DNA of 64,000 bases from Thermosynechococcaceae cyanobacterium Okahandja (GTDB lineage: Bacteria; Cyanobacteriota; Cyanobacteriia; Thermosynechococcales; Thermosynechococcaceae), in the NCBI GenBank assembly GCA_041530395.1, contig CP136945.1, positions 1,860,001 to 1,924,000 of the forward strand, in the 5' to 3' direction. A program made the translations under genes and the position numbers. The notes beneath the pieces are model-generated. The model ran no database searches, was not told the origin of the DNA, and saw only the letters and a list, made by a program, of their open reading frames with translations. Numbering within the stretch: position 1 is the first letter of the stretch; every line of letters starts with the position of its first letter. Shown in pieces: positions 37,812 to 47,233 of this stretch.

Positions 37812-39086
37812 CTAGGGTTTTTCAGGGTTGACCTTGCCAATCACTTCTAATTTACCGTCATCCGTGACTCGCCAAATGTCATAGACCCCCACGACATCCC
37901 CATTTTCATCAATATCCACATTGCCACTGGCTCCTTGGTAGTTAATTTCCTTACCCTCACGCAATAGGGCAAGGGCTGCGCACACATCATCCACCTCCTC
38001 GCCCGGACCATTGGCCACCTCGCGCAGTTTCGAGCGAATGCCTTCGCCGGTATTTGCGTTAGCCGCCTCAGCCGCCAGAACCAGCAGCGCCGCCGCATCC
38101 CACGCCTGCGCCGCAAAGGCCGGCAGTTCGCCCCCTTTTTTAGTGCGCCACAGATCCCGCAAAGCGGCCAGCGCTTGGCCATCGGCGCCCGGCACCGTGC
38201 CCTTTGCCCCGGCAATAATATACTTGCCGTCTGCCGTGCGTCCCACCTGCTCTGGAAAACTTTCGGACTTCACGCCATCGGTTAGCAAAATGGCTACGTT
38301 TTGGGTGAGTCCCTGCTCAAAGGCCGACTTCAGCAGCAGGCTACCGGTTTCGGGATATAAAATGGCGACAACCGCATCAGGGTTGCCCGCAAAGGCCGCG
38401 GCGGCTTCGGTGGTGAAGGTGGTTGCCCGCTCATCGTAGCGCGTGGGGCGATCCGCATTGATGACGGTTCCGCCAAGGGCCTTGAAGGCTCGGGTAAATT
38501 CTTCTTCAAAGCTACGGCCATAGTCATTGTTAATGACCACCGTCGAGACCCGCTCAAACCCCTGCTCCTTGGCCAGTTGCGCCAGCGCCTGCGCTTGGTA
38601 GTTGTCAGGCGGTGCGGTGCGCGCCCAGTAGCCATTAAAGTCACCCCTTTTAGCCCGTTCCGTCAGGAGGGTGCTTGTACTGCCCGGAGAAATCAGCATC
38701 ACCTGACCCCGGGTGGCAATATCCGCCGCGGCATTCGAGACACTACTGCCAAAAGACCCGACCACACCGGCCACCCGATCAATTTCCACCAATTTGGTCA
38801 TGGCTTCTGCCCCCGATGCCGGGTTGGACTGATCATCCGCCGCAATGAGGGTCACGGGCTGGCCATTTACCCCGCCACAGGCATTCACCGTTTCCACCAG
38901 CAGCGGTACGGTTTCGGCAATCGGAGTGCCCACGGAGGCAAGGTCACCGGTCGAGGGCAGCAGCGAGCCAATACGCAGGCCATTGCCATTGGTGCCACCG
39001 GTCGTGCCAACATTGTTACAGGCACCCAAGCCCAACAGAACCAGCAGACTAGTAAATGTTTTGACCCACGATTGTTGCTGCCCCAT
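37812..39086 (-). CDS. ABC transporter substrate-binding lipoprotein (branched/neutral amino acid type)
   Basis: A 424-residue Leu/Ile/Val-binding-protein-type periplasmic binding protein. The signal sequence ends in lipobox LGLGAC (Cys23), so it is membrane-anchored. The type I fold is clear: [60 protein letters not shown] and [19 protein letters not shown]. It resembles cyanobacterial NatB of the neutral amino acid uptake system. No permease or ATPase gene adjoins, so the partners are elsewhere. Of several in-frame ATGs, 39086 gives a normal-length signal and an upstream AGGTGA; 39095 is possible. Downstream coupled to YajQ. Confidence 0.87.
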   Translation of the reverse strand: MGQQQSWVKTFTSLLVLLGLGACNNVGTTGGTNGNGLRIGSLLPSTGDLASVGTPIAETVPLLVETVNACGGVNGQPVTLIAADDQSNPASGAEAMTKLVEIDRVAGVVGSFGSSVSNAAADIATRGQVMLISPGSTSTLLTERAKRGDFNGYWARTAPPDNYQAQALAQLAKEQGFERVSTVVINNDYGRSFEEEFTRAFKALGGTVINADRPTRYDERATTFTTEAAAAFAGNPDAVVAILYPETGSLLLKSAFEQGLTQNVAILLTDGVKSESFPEQVGRTADGKYIIAGAKGTVPGADGQALAALRDLWRTKKGGELPAFAAQAWDAAALLVLAAEAANANTGEGIRSKLREVANGPGEEVDDVCAALALLREGKEINYQGASGNVDIDENGDVVGVYDIWRVTDDGKLEVIGKVNPEKP

Positions 39087-39155
39087 TGCTGTCATCACCT
39101 CACAGTTTGCAAGCATCCTACTGCAAGCTGAAGGTCTTTTCAACCGCTCGGGTGT

Positions 39156-39839
39156 TTAGCTGAGGGGACGAATTAAATAACCGCAGCGATGCTCACCATC
39201 GACAATCCAGTGGGTACGCTCCACGGCACAATCCTCAAGGGCGATCGCAAACATCTGTAACTCATGATCACACACCGCCGGAAAGGACTGCGCTACCGCT
39301 GAAATGGCACAGTTGTACTCCGTAAATAAATAAGCCGCAGGTTGATCAACATCCTGCACCGGGTAAAATTCCGCCATGTATCCTTCCTGTTGACGCAGCG
39401 CCACCAAGCGTCGCAGCCGCTCCGCCAGCGAACCCGTACCGATTTTTTGGCGATAGTCTATGGCCTTGCGTTGCCATGCCATCTGCAACACATCATGCAC
39501 CTGCTCCGGCCCTAAGGTGGCCGCCACCGACTCTAACAACTCCACCGCAAATCCTTTGGCGCTACTAGCGTGCTGCCGCCGCTGCCACTGCCGCAGTTCC
39601 TCCCGCCCGGCCTCACTAATGGCGTAGCGATACTGGGGCCGACCCACAGTTCCCGAGAGCACCTCGTAGGTGACCAGTTGCTCTGCTTCCAAATCCTTAA
39701 GATGGCGGCGCACCGCCTGGGGGCTAATGGCCAACTGTGCCGCCAACTCTTGGGCGCTCAGGTGCCCATCCCGGAGCAGGCAGTGTAAGATGTCATGTTT
39801 AGTGTCGGATGTAGGAGTCACCGCTGTTTTCATCCTCAT
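39156..39839 (-). CDS. sufR: Fe-S cluster biogenesis repressor SufR
   Basis: A 227-residue DeoR-type regulator that represses the suf genes when holding a [4Fe-4S] cluster. The winged helix-turn-helix is at about 15-75 (LSAQELAAQLAISPQAVRRHLKDLE, then VGRPQYRYAIS). Four cysteines near 177, 190, 204 and 219 have the SufR spacing C-X12-C-X13-C-X14-C, followed by GYLIRPLS. It diverges from sufB with 183 bases between, and this space contains two SufR-type inverted repeats, so it likely represses sufB and itself. ATG 39839 or 39833 may start it. Confidence 0.96.
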   Translation of the reverse strand: MRMKTAVTPTSDTKHDILHCLLRDGHLSAQELAAQLAISPQAVRRHLKDLEAEQLVTYEVLSGTVGRPQYRYAISEAGREELRQWQRRQHASSAKGFAVELLESVAATLGPEQVHDVLQMAWQRKAIDYRQKIGTGSLAERLRRLVALRQQEGYMAEFYPVQDVDQPAAYLFTEYNCAISAVAQSFPAVCDHELQMFAIALEDCAVERTHWIVDGEHRCGYLIRPLS

Positions 39840-39922
39840 TCACTCCGTTGGCGACACCTGCCACAGGCACACGATAGGCGCAACGGCAGTCCCTGCTAAA
39901 CGTAACCCAGCCTTGACTTAAA

Positions 39923-39936
39923 CAACCATTTTATTG
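39923..39936. promoter_or_regulatory. SufR operator, imperfect site
   Basis: CAAC-CATTTT-ATTG, one mismatch from the known SufR palindrome CAAC-N6-GTTG. It lies closer to sufR, 37 bases before the perfect site. One perfect plus one imperfect site is the layout described for Synechocystis sufR-sufBCDS. Confidence 0.65.
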
Positions 39937-39959
39937 CTAAATTAGTCCTAGAGATAAAG

Positions 39960-39973
39960 CAACGGTCTTGTTG
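39960..39973. promoter_or_regulatory. SufR operator, perfect site
   Basis: CAAC-GGTCTT-GTTG, an exact match to the CAAC-N6-GTTG sequence bound by cyanobacterial SufR, 50 bases before the sufB ATG and overlapping its probable promoter. Confidence 0.82.
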
Positions 39974-40022
39974 CTTAATATACTCGAAACTCTGCCCCTT
40001 CTTCATCCAAAGAGAACACTCG

Positions 40023-41459
40023 ATGTCGGCAACGGTACAATCCCTCGTCAATCAGCCCTACAAGTACGGCTTTGTTACCCAGATTGAGACCGATAGCATT
40101 CCCCGCGGTCTCAACGAAGAGGTCATTCGCCTCATTTCCGCCAAGAAGAACGAGCCGGAGTTTATGCTCGAGTTCCGGTTACGGGCCTATCGGCAGTGGC
40201 TCACGATGCAGGAGCCAACGTGGCCGCAGGTGAGCTACCCGCCCATCAACTACCAAGATATTGTCTATTACTCGGCTCCCAAGCAAAAAGAGAAGCTCAA
40301 GAGCCTTGATGACGTTGATCCGGTGCTGCTAGAAACCTTTGAAAAACTGGGGATTCCCCTCTCAGAGCAGAAGCGCCTCAGCAATGTAGCGGTGGATGCC
40401 ATCTTTGATAGCGTCTCGGTGGCTACCACGTTCCGCGAAGAATTGGCCAAGCAGGGGGTTATTTTCTGCTCTATTTCGGAAGCGCTACAGGAGTATCCCG
40501 AGCTAGTGCAGAAGTACCTCGGGAGCGTGGTTCCCATTGGCGATAATTTCTATGCGGCCTTGAATTCGGCGGTGTTTTCCGATGGCTCGTTTGTTTATAT
40601 TCCCAAAAACACCCGCTGTCCGATGGAACTGTCCACCTATTTTCGGATTAACAACGGCGAGTCGGGGCAGTTTGAGCGCACCCTCATTATTGCCGAGGAG
40701 GGCAGCTACGTCAGTTACCTCGAAGGTTGTACGGCGCCCATGTTTGATACCAATCAACTCCATGCGGCGGTGGTGGAACTCGTTGCCCTCGATAACGCCG
40801 AGATTAAGTACTCCACGGTGCAAAACTGGTACGCTGGCGATGAAAACGGCAAAGGCGGTATTTACAACTTTGTCACCAAGCGTGGCCTGTGCCTAGGGCG
40901 CAACTCTAAAATTTCGTGGACGCAGGTGGAAACCGGTTCAGCAATTACCTGGAAGTACCCCAGTTGTGTGCTGGTGGGCGACAATTCCGTGGGTGAGTTT
41001 TACTCCGTGGCTCTGACAAATCATCGCCAGCAGGCGGATACGGGCACCAAGATGATCCACGTGGGCAAGAATACCCGCAGCACCATTGTCTCGAAGGGTA
41101 TTTCTGCAGGCCACTCTCGCAATAGTTACCGTGGCTTGGTGAAAATTGGCCCTAAAGCGGCAGGGGCACGCAACTATTCCCAGTGCGACTCGATGCTCAT
41201 TGGCGAGCAGTCGAATGCCAATACGTTTCCCTATATCCAAGTGCAAAACCCCACCGCTCAGGTGGAGCACGAGGCCTCGACCTCCAAAATTGGTGAGGAT
41301 CAACTGTTCTACTTTGCCCAGCGGGGCATTGCGGCGGAGGATGCGGTCTCGATGATGATCAGTGGGTTTTGTCGGGATGTGTTTAACCAACTGCCGATGG
41401 AGTTTGCGGTGGAAGCGGATCGCCTGCTGAGCCTGAAGCTGGAGGGCAGTGTGGGTTAG
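40023..41459 (+). CDS. sufB: Fe-S cluster assembly scaffold SufB
   Basis: A 478-residue SufB, part of the SufBC2D scaffold that assembles Fe-S clusters. Sequence blocks from [20 protein letters not shown] to [22 protein letters not shown] and the C-terminal [27 protein letters not shown] are typical; the Cys in SYLEGC is conserved. Unlike the sufBCDS order of Synechocystis, no sufC, sufD or sufS follows: a convergent WD40 gene overlaps the sufB stop by 4 bases. SufC, D and S must be encoded elsewhere. Control by SufR is supported by the operators upstream. Confidence 0.96.
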   Translation: MSATVQSLVNQPYKYGFVTQIETDSIPRGLNEEVIRLISAKKNEPEFMLEFRLRAYRQWLTMQEPTWPQVSYPPINYQDIVYYSAPKQKEKLKSLDDVDPVLLETFEKLGIPLSEQKRLSNVAVDAIFDSVSVATTFREELAKQGVIFCSISEALQEYPELVQKYLGSVVPIGDNFYAALNSAVFSDGSFVYIPKNTRCPMELSTYFRINNGESGQFERTLIIAEEGSYVSYLEGCTAPMFDTNQLHAAVVELVALDNAEIKYSTVQNWYAGDENGKGGIYNFVTKRGLCLGRNSKISWTQVETGSAITWKYPSCVLVGDNSVGEFYSVALTNHRQQADTGTKMIHVGKNTRSTIVSKGISAGHSRNSYRGLVKIGPKAAGARNYSQCDSMLIGEQSNANTFPYIQVQNPTAQVEHEASTSKIGEDQLFYFAQRGIAAEDAVSMMISGFCRDVFNQLPMEFAVEADRLLSLKLEGSVG

Positions 41460-42493
41460 CTGCCCGGGAAAATGCGCCACACTTTGACGGTGCCGTCTTC
41501 GCTGGCCGAGATCAATTGGTCTTGGCCAAAGACAACGCTATAGACGGCTCCCGAATGTCCTTTGAGGTTGCGCAGGAGTTCACCGGAGAGTGTCCATAAC
41601 TTTACGGTTTGGTCGCCGTGGCCACTGGCAATGGCACTGCCGTCGGGACTGACGGCAACGCTAAAGACTTGACCACTTTCGGTGCCAAACTGGTGCGTGA
41701 GTTCCCCCGTGGTGAGGTTCCATACCTTAATGCCATCCTGATCGCTGCCGCTCACTAGTTGCTCACTGTTGGGGGTAAAGGCGAGGCTATTGACATCGCT
41801 GGTGTGGCCTTCAAGGGTGCGCAGCAGCCGCTGAGTGTCTAAATCCCAGAGGCGGATCTGAGTATCAACGCCACCGGTGGCTAAAAACCGGCCATTGGGG
41901 CTAATGGCTACCGTGAGCATAATGCCGCCATGGCCGCCGAGGGTCGTCACTTCTTCTAGGGTACTCAGGTTCCAAAGTTTGACGCTGTGATCGTAGCTGG
42001 CACTGGCTAGGGTGCGCCCATCGGGGCTGAGGGCTAAGCCATTGACAAAGTCGCGGTGACCGCTGAGGGTGGCGCGGAGTTGGCGATCGCCCGTGTTCCA
42101 GAGCTTAATTTGGTTGTCTTTACTGCCGCTGATGACGGTTTGACCATCGGGGGTCATCACCAGCGCATAGATCCAATCGGTGTGGCCACTGGCTTGACCC
42201 AGTTCAGTGCCGGTAGCCAAGTTCCAAAAGTGGAGCAGGCGATCGTCGCCACCACTCACCAGTAGGTTGCCGTCAGGACTGAGGGCTAGGGCGTTGACCT
42301 CGTCTTCGTGACCCCGCAGCGTGGTGGCTAAGGCAACTTTTTGCCACCTTGAGGGGGCGGTTTCCGAGATAGTCGGGGTGTTGCCCCCACCCCAGCGGCT
42401 GGTGAGTTGCCAGTAGGCCACTCCGGCCACAAGGGCGCTCAGGACAAGGGTACCCAAGAGCAGACCAATATCAGAACTGCGTTTGTTGGTCAT
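41456..42493 (-). CDS. Membrane-anchored WD40-repeat protein
   Basis: A 345-residue protein with one N-terminal transmembrane helix ([20 protein letters not shown]) and seven WD40 repeats forming a beta-propeller, for example [19 protein letters not shown] and [19 protein letters not shown], ending [11 protein letters not shown]40 propellers bind protein partners; no enzymatic domain is present. ATG 42493 has GGAGG upstream and overlaps the end of the upstream alpha/beta hydrolase by 23 bases, so the two are co-transcribed. Partner unknown. Confidence 0.9.
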   Translation of the reverse strand: MTNKRSSDIGLLLGTLVLSALVAGVAYWQLTSRWGGGNTPTISETAPSRWQKVALATTLRGHEDEVNALALSPDGNLLVSGGDDRLLHFWNLATGTELGQASGHTDWIYALVMTPDGQTVISGSKDNQIKLWNTGDRQLRATLSGHRDFVNGLALSPDGRTLASASYDHSVKLWNLSTLEEVTTLGGHGGIMLTVAISPNGRFLATGGVDTQIRLWDLDTQRLLRTLEGHTSDVNSLAFTPNSEQLVSGSDQDGIKVWNLTTGELTHQFGTESGQVFSVAVSPDGSAIASGHGDQTVKLWTLSGELLRNLKGHSGAVYSVVFGQDQLISASEDGTVKVWRIFPGS

Positions 42494-43409
42494 GGCGGGA
42501 AACCTCCAAAACGTGGCGGTCAAGCCACTCCAAAATGATTCGGTTCACCTCAGTTGGCTGTTCGTCGTGGGGGCAATGCCCAGCAGCGGCCAGTCTCACT
42601 AATTGTAGGGTGGGATGCACCTGCTGGAATAGGGACGCAAGCTGGGGGGGAATCAAGCGATCCTGCTCGCCCCAGAGGAGCAGTAGGGGCTGTGGTATCG
42701 CTTGCAGCATGGTTTTGGCGCTCGGGCCAAAGCTGGCGCGGGTCATGGCCTGAATAATCTGGCCAAAGGCGCGATCGGCGTGAGTATCGTAGGCGGGACC
42801 AAGCAGAATATCCAGTAATTCAGCATCCACACAGGCGGGATTGGCGTAGGCCAGTTGTGCCCAGCGCTTGACAATGGCGGGGCGACGCACGGCATAAAAT
42901 AGACCCCGCAACAGCCACTGGGCGGTAAAGAGCCGCTCAATGCCCTTGACAAGGGGGGCGATCGCCCGTGGGATAAGCTCGTCGCGAATGGCCGGATCCG
43001 GTAAGCTGAGCATCACGACCCCTGCCGCCATCTCGGGGTAGCGGTAGGCACAGGTAAGGGCAATCAGGGCACCAATGGAATTGCCAACCAGAATGGTGGG
43101 TGTGCCGATGAGTTCCTGCCAGAAGCCATAGACTTGCGCCGCCCAAAAGTCGGCACTATACGCGGCAATAGGTTTTACGGCAGCGCCGAGGCCAATTAAA
43201 TCTAAGGCGTAGGTGGGATGGTGGCTGCCCAGCGCCCGCAGGTTATACCGCCAATGCCGCAGCGACGCGCCAAAGCCGTGCAGCAATAGCAATGGCTGGC
43301 CCGCTGGCGTAGATGGTTGCCAAAAACTATAGCGACTCTGCCATCCCCGCCAGCACCAGTCGCGTTCGATGCCGTAGCGGTAGGCCTGCCGATCTGCCAG
43401 TTGTGTCAT
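42471..43409 (-). CDS. Alpha/beta-fold hydrolase
   Basis: A 312-residue hydrolase with complete catalytic elements: LLLLHGFGASLRHWR (oxyanion loop), nucleophile elbow LVGNSIGALIAL (Ser near residue 109), acid in LLLLWGEQDRLIPP and His in AAAGHCPHDEQPTEVN. The fold matches the group of cyanobacterial and plant esterase/pheophytinase-like hydrolases; an esterase or thioesterase role on chlorophyll or lipid derivatives is possible but not shown. It overlaps the WD40 gene at its 3' end, and starts 70 bases from divergent sat. Confidence 0.9.
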   Translation of the reverse strand: MTQLADRQAYRYGIERDWCWRGWQSRYSFWQPSTPAGQPLLLLHGFGASLRHWRYNLRALGSHHPTYALDLIGLGAAVKPIAAYSADFWAAQVYGFWQELIGTPTILVGNSIGALIALTCAYRYPEMAAGVVMLSLPDPAIRDELIPRAIAPLVKGIERLFTAQWLLRGLFYAVRRPAIVKRWAQLAYANPACVDAELLDILLGPAYDTHADRAFGQIIQAMTRASFGPSAKTMLQAIPQPLLLLWGEQDRLIPPQLASLFQQVHPTLQLVRLAAAGHCPHDEQPTEVNRIILEWLDRHVLEVSRHDQQTQF

Positions 43410-43479
43410 GCCCCTATTCGGTCAATAATGTCTCCTATGTTATGAAGTTTTGCAACGAGTGGCCGCAAGGAGTTTCATT

Positions 43480-44664
43480 TTGAGTGCAGTAAACGATGCG
43501 ATCGCCCCCCATGGGGGTGTCCTGGTTAACCGGATTCTCTCGCCTGAGCAAAAACAATACTGGCGCGATCGCGCCCATGAATTACCGCGGCTGCGCCTTG
43601 ACGAGCGAGCCGTGTCCGACCTAGAACTCATTGCCATCGGTGGCTTTAGTCCCTTGACCGGGTTTATGGGGCAGGCGGACTACGAACGAGTCGTGACGGA
43701 CATGTACCTCGAGAATGGTCTGCCGTGGTCGATTCCCATTACCCTTTCTGTCACCGCTGAGGTGGCGGCCTCCCTTGAAATTGGTCAAACCATTCGCCTT
43801 GATAACGCCGCCGGTGAGTTCCTCGGCATCCTTGAACTCACGGAAAAATATACCTACGACAAGCGCAAAGAGGCTCGCTGTGTTTACCGCACCGAGGACG
43901 ACAAACACCCGGGCGTAAAAGTAGTCTATCAGCAGGGGGAGGTAAATTTAGCCGGACCGATTTGGCTGCTGGAGCGGCACCCCCATCCCCAATTCCCAAA
44001 CTACTGCATTGATCCGGCAGACTCCCGTGCCCTCTTCCGCGCCAAAGGCTGGCGTACGATTGTCGGCTTCCAAACCCGTAACCCCATTCACCGTGCCCAC
44101 GAATACATCCAAAAATGCGCCCTAGAGATTGTGGATGGTCTCTTTTTGCATCCCCTCGTGGGCGTCACCAAGGAGGATGACATTCCTGCCGATGTGCGGA
44201 TGCGCTGCTACGAGATTATGCTAGAGCACTACTACCCGCAGGATCGGGTGGTGCTGGCCATTAACCCCGCCGCCATGCGCTATGCAGGCCCGCGGGAGGC
44301 CATCTTCCATGCCCTTGTGCGCAAAAACTATGGCTGCACCCACTTTATTGTTGGGCGTGACCATGCCGGGGTGGGCGACTACTACGGCACCTACGATGCC
44401 CAGCACATTTTTGATGAATTTGATCCGGCAGCCCTAGGGATTGTCCCCCTCAAATTTGAACACGCCTTCTACTGCACCCGCACCCAGTCGATGGCCACCA
44501 GCAAAACCAGCCCCAGTAAGCCCGAAGAGCGCATCCACCTCTCCGGCACCAAAGTGCGGGAAATGTTGCGGCGCGGTGAACTGCCCCCGCCGGAATTTTC
44601 GCGACCCGAAGTGGCGGCTGAACTGGCCCGCGCCATGCGCCAACCCCAATTGAGTGCCTCGTGA
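43480..44664 (+). CDS. sat: Sulfate adenylyltransferase (ATP sulfurylase)
   Basis: A 394-residue enzyme that forms adenosine 5'-phosphosulfate from sulfate and ATP, the first step of sulfate assimilation. The nucleotide-binding [15 protein letters not shown] (HxxH) and [17 protein letters not shown] blocks are present, and the C-terminal region [24 protein letters not shown] is intact. The likely start is TTG 43480, seven bases after AAGGAG; there is no good in-frame ATG. The TGA stop is also the first bases of the adjacent IS end (TGACATCCTCCC), so the final residues could have changed at insertion. Pathway partner sir is at 2.0 kb. Confidence 0.94.
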   Translation: MSAVNDAIAPHGGVLVNRILSPEQKQYWRDRAHELPRLRLDERAVSDLELIAIGGFSPLTGFMGQADYERVVTDMYLENGLPWSIPITLSVTAEVAASLEIGQTIRLDNAAGEFLGILELTEKYTYDKRKEARCVYRTEDDKHPGVKVVYQQGEVNLAGPIWLLERHPHPQFPNYCIDPADSRALFRAKGWRTIVGFQTRNPIHRAHEYIQKCALEIVDGLFLHPLVGVTKEDDIPADVRMRCYEIMLEHYYPQDRVVLAINPAAMRYAGPREAIFHALVRKNYGCTHFIVGRDHAGVGDYYGTYDAQHIFDEFDPAALGIVPLKFEHAFYCTRTQSMATSKTSPSKPEERIHLSGTKVREMLRRGELPPPEFSRPEVAAELARAMRQPQLSAS

Positions 44665-44670
44665 CATCCT

Positions 44671-44693
44671 CCCACGCTGAACTACAGCGCGGG
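44671..44693. repeat. Right-end hairpin of TnpB element
   Basis: CGCTG (44675-44679) pairs with CAGCG (44685-44689), extended by CCC (44671-44673) with GGG (44691-44693). It lies directly after the sat stop codon and may also terminate sat transcription. Confidence 0.75.
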
Positions 44694-44795
44694 ATTCCCA
44701 ACCTCACGATTGGGCATTCCTGCCCCACGCCACTTGTCTAGGTCAACGACCCCCGACAGACCGACTTGACAGGCGGTTTCCCTTCCCCAGCGTCC

Positions 44796-45947
44796 CTAGG
44801 CTACTACATTTTCTAATCCACGATGCAACACCCTCTCTGCCGCCGCATGGTCACGATGCGTCCGATACCCACACTCCGGACAATCATGCTCTCTGATGCC
44901 CAACTCTTTCCTTACGGTGACAAGGCACTTAGGGCAGGTTTGACTGGTGCCGTTGGGGTTGACTTTCGCAAAGTACACCCCACGTTTCCAGCACACCCAT
45001 GCCAGCAGAGATAAAAACTGTCCAAAAGCGGCATCCACACAATCTTTCCGCAGTATTCCTCTGGCCAATCCTTTAGCGCTGAGGTCTTCGGCAAAGATGG
45101 TTTGAGCGTGGTCACACAGTTGATGTGCCGTCTTCAGATGGAAGTCTTGCCGACGGTTTGCTATCCGATGGTGCTGTCTAGCCACTTTCGTTTGGGCTTT
45201 TTCCCAATTTCGAGACCCTTTTTGTTTTCTCGCCGCTCTGCGTTGCAGCAATTTCAGCTTGCCTTGCGCCGACTTGAACAACTTGGGTCGCTTGTAGAAA
45301 CTGCCATCCGAAAGGGTTAAGAATCGCTCCAATCCAAGGTCAATGCCAATGGCCCGACCATGAACTGGAGGGTCAGGAATCGACACGTCCGACTCGATGG
45401 TGACCACAACGTACCATTGCGTCCCCCGTACTCTGGACACGACTCTCACCTGCTTCACCTTGAACCCGTCAGGGATAGGGCGATGCAGGTTGATACGCAC
45501 TTCCCCGATCTTGGGCAGCTTGATAACATTGCCCTTGATAGGGTTGTCCTTGAACTGGGGGAACACAAAGGACTTGAACTGACCGGCTTTTTTGAAGCGC
45601 GGGAATCCATACCCACGCTCCTGAAAGGCTTCCCAAGTATCGTGCAACCGACGAATTGTCGTCTGCAACACCTGAGAATGCACCCTGCCCAAAGGAGGGA
45701 ACTGTTTTTTGGCTTTGGGCAGGTTGTTTTGCTGACGGTGATAAGACGGAAACGGCTCATTGGCAGGAATGATGTATTCCTTTTCCAACGAGCATCGGTC
45801 TATTGGACACTTACGGGCAGCCATCCAGTCTTTGAGTTCGCGCAAAGCGTAGTTATACACGCCTCTGCACGTCTCCAGCCACTCCAGCAGTTCAGTTTGT
45901 TGTGCGGCACTTGGATAGATGCGGTAGGTGTAGTTCAGGGTCAGCAT
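44796..45947 (-). CDS. tnpB: TnpB, RNA-guided nuclease of IS200/IS605 element
   Basis: A 383-residue TnpB of normal length with no frame damage. N-terminal helix-turn-helix region (MLTLNYTYRIYPSAAQQTEL, then GVYNYALRELKDW), the RuvC Asp in AIGIDLGLERFLT (about 200), Glu in IFAEDLSAKGLA (about 289) and Asp in THRDHAAAERVL (about 363). The zinc ribbon CPKC...CPEC (about 337-358) is complete. This copy is thus likely active as an RNA-guided nuclease, in contrast to the decayed copy at 20.4 kb. The two other copies are only distant relatives. Confidence 0.92.
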   Translation of the reverse strand: MLTLNYTYRIYPSAAQQTELLEWLETCRGVYNYALRELKDWMAARKCPIDRCSLEKEYIIPANEPFPSYHRQQNNLPKAKKQFPPLGRVHSQVLQTTIRRLHDTWEAFQERGYGFPRFKKAGQFKSFVFPQFKDNPIKGNVIKLPKIGEVRINLHRPIPDGFKVKQVRVVSRVRGTQWYVVVTIESDVSIPDPPVHGRAIGIDLGLERFLTLSDGSFYKRPKLFKSAQGKLKLLQRRAARKQKGSRNWEKAQTKVARQHHRIANRRQDFHLKTAHQLCDHAQTIFAEDLSAKGLARGILRKDCVDAAFGQFLSLLAWVCWKRGVYFAKVNPNGTSQTCPKCLVTVRKELGIREHDCPECGYRTHRDHAAAERVLHRGLENVVA

Positions 45948-45983
45948 GGCGACAGTTTACACAAACCATGCTTACTGGTAAAT

Positions 45984-46018
45984 GCTTGTCTCATCCCCAT
46001 CGTGGGGAATCGACAAGC
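45984..46018. repeat. Left-end hairpin of TnpB element
   Basis: GCTTGTC (45984-45990) pairs with GACAAGC (46012-46018), with inner CCCCA/TGGGG. It is followed by GCGCGGGACT, shared with the left end of the element at 10.4 kb. Confidence 0.7.
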
Positions 46019-46030
46019 GCGGGACTTATC

Positions 46031-46658
46031 GCTCCCTGAACCTCTCATTAGTTAACCACCAAGAGGGGGGCATCCCTACCCCCATAGACAAAACGAGGGG
46101 GTCAAGTTGACGGCAACCTGACCCCTAAGGAAGTTAGCAATGACGATCGTTACTCAACAACTAAGGTGGACAAAACGTGGTTCCTTGTAACAACCCAGTC
46201 CCTTTCTCGCATCTTAACCGATTAGGCTTGGAGTCATGCACCCTTAGCATTCCCTCAGCGTACTCTTGGTGTCAACGTTGACGGTACTTTAGTGTGCTAG
46301 CAACTATCTCTTAACTGAAAGAGAGCTAAGTTGAGTTTTACTCCCTCTTTGCAACAATGTTGGGACTTCGACAGTAACCACTACAGCGACAAGGCTGGAC
46401 AAAGCGATAGAAAACAGTGAGCGTAGAATTAGTTAACTTGGTTGAATACTACTCCCAAGACTGGCCTAATCACGACAGGCATAAATTTATCTTGGTGTAG
46501 CTTTGCTTTATCCTGAACTTGAGAGCGGGGCGGCACAAGCTCTAAGTTCACTCTTGTCACTAGCTGTTATTTACTGTGCCTACTATCAAGTTAGCATAGC
46601 CCTTGGGAATGCGCCAAACGTTAAGCTGAAATTAAATATCTGTTATATTCCTTAACCT
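46031..46658. other. Gene-free stretch with one strong hairpin
   Basis: About 630 bases of lower GC than the surroundings. No reading frame on either strand looks like a known protein. The most notable structure is a hairpin at 46098-46125: GGGGTCA/TGACCCC, inner GTTG/CAAC and an ACGG loop. A short minus-strand open stretch (46301-46430 or so) translates to a hydrophobic segment but has no convincing start. TTATAT just before 46659 may be the -10 of the TolB-like gene. The stretch could be a decayed insertion beside the IS, or hold an unrecognised RNA. Confidence 0.5.
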
Positions 46659-47204
46659 ATGCTGCAACATGGTGTTAACTTGTTCCTTTATGGACTGTTG
46701 GTGGTATTTTTAGGGGGCTGTTGGGGTGGTAATTATCTATTACTCCCGACAGAACCGCTGGGGGGTGGGTTGAATTCCTTAGCGCGAGAAGAGTCCCCAC
46801 AGCTTTCCTACGATGGCCGTTATCTGGTATTTGTTAGCGATCGCCCCGGGTATCGTGCCATTTTTTTGTTTGATGTGGCGCAGCGGCAACTCCTGCCTTT
46901 ACCCGGCTTGAATCGACCGGGAATGGTTCAGGATCAACCCAGTATTAGTGGCGATGGGCGCTATATTGCCTTTCGTTCAGAAGCGCGGGGTAAATCCGAT
47001 ATTGTCGTGTACGATCGCCTAACGCGGCAGCAAGAGATTATTACGGCCACGTGGCAGGGAGAGGTACAATGTCCAGCGATTAGCGGCGATGGCCGCTTTG
47101 TAACGTTCCAATCTGACCGCAGCGGTCAATGGAATATTGAAATTTATGATCGCGGTGTGCGCTCTCCGTTGCCCGTGGCTCCAAACCGTCAGACATTCAA
47201 CTAG
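46659..47204 (+). CDS. TolB-like beta-propeller lipoprotein
   Basis: A 181-residue protein with signal peptide and lipobox (LVVFLGGC, Cys near residue 21), then PD40/TolB-type propeller repeats: SPQLSYDGRYLVFVSDRPGYR, QPSISGDGRYIAFRSEARGK and CPAISGDGRFVTFQSDRSGQW. Only three blades are present, so it is much shorter than TolB and would need to oligomerise or pair with another propeller. Function is unknown; a periplasmic or lumenal scaffold is plausible. Its stop lies inside a 17-base tandem duplication that also contains the stop of the convergent small gene. Confidence 0.85.
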   Translation: MLQHGVNLFLYGLLVVFLGGCWGGNYLLLPTEPLGGGLNSLAREESPQLSYDGRYLVFVSDRPGYRAIFLFDVAQRQLLPLPGLNRPGMVQDQPSISGDGRYIAFRSEARGKSDIVVYDRLTRQQEIITATWQGEVQCPAISGDGRFVTFQSDRSGQWNIEIYDRGVRSPLPVAPNRQTFN

Positions 47205-47233
47205 CTTTTACGGGCAACTAGCTTTTACGGGGA
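47200..47233. repeat. 17-base tandem duplication over two stop codons
   Basis: ACTAGCTTTTACGGG occurs at 47200-47214 and again at 47217-47231. The first copy contains the TAG of the TolB-like gene; the second contains the stop of the small gene on the other strand. Confidence 0.8.

Larger units (their letters stand above)
44662..46030 (-). mobile_element. TnpB-only IS200/IS605-type element, apparently intact
   Basis: A minus-strand tnpB with a right-end hairpin at 44671-44693 and a left-end hairpin at 45984-46018. The right end begins TGACATCCTCCC, also found alone at 19484. No tnpA lies inside. The 130 bases between the tnpB stop and the right end are where the guide (omega) RNA of this class is expected, reading toward lower coordinates. 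Confidence 0.75.

Noticed and set aside
46366-46385. TTCGACAG sequence resembling the 5' region of tmRNA
   Set aside because: No tag reading frame, no tRNA-like ends and no pairing partner nearby; a chance octamer.
46300-46432. Minus-strand open stretch giving a hydrophobic helix-like segment
   Set aside because: It is preceded immediately by TAA, has no ATG/GTG with a ribosome site, and resembles no small photosystem subunit I know.
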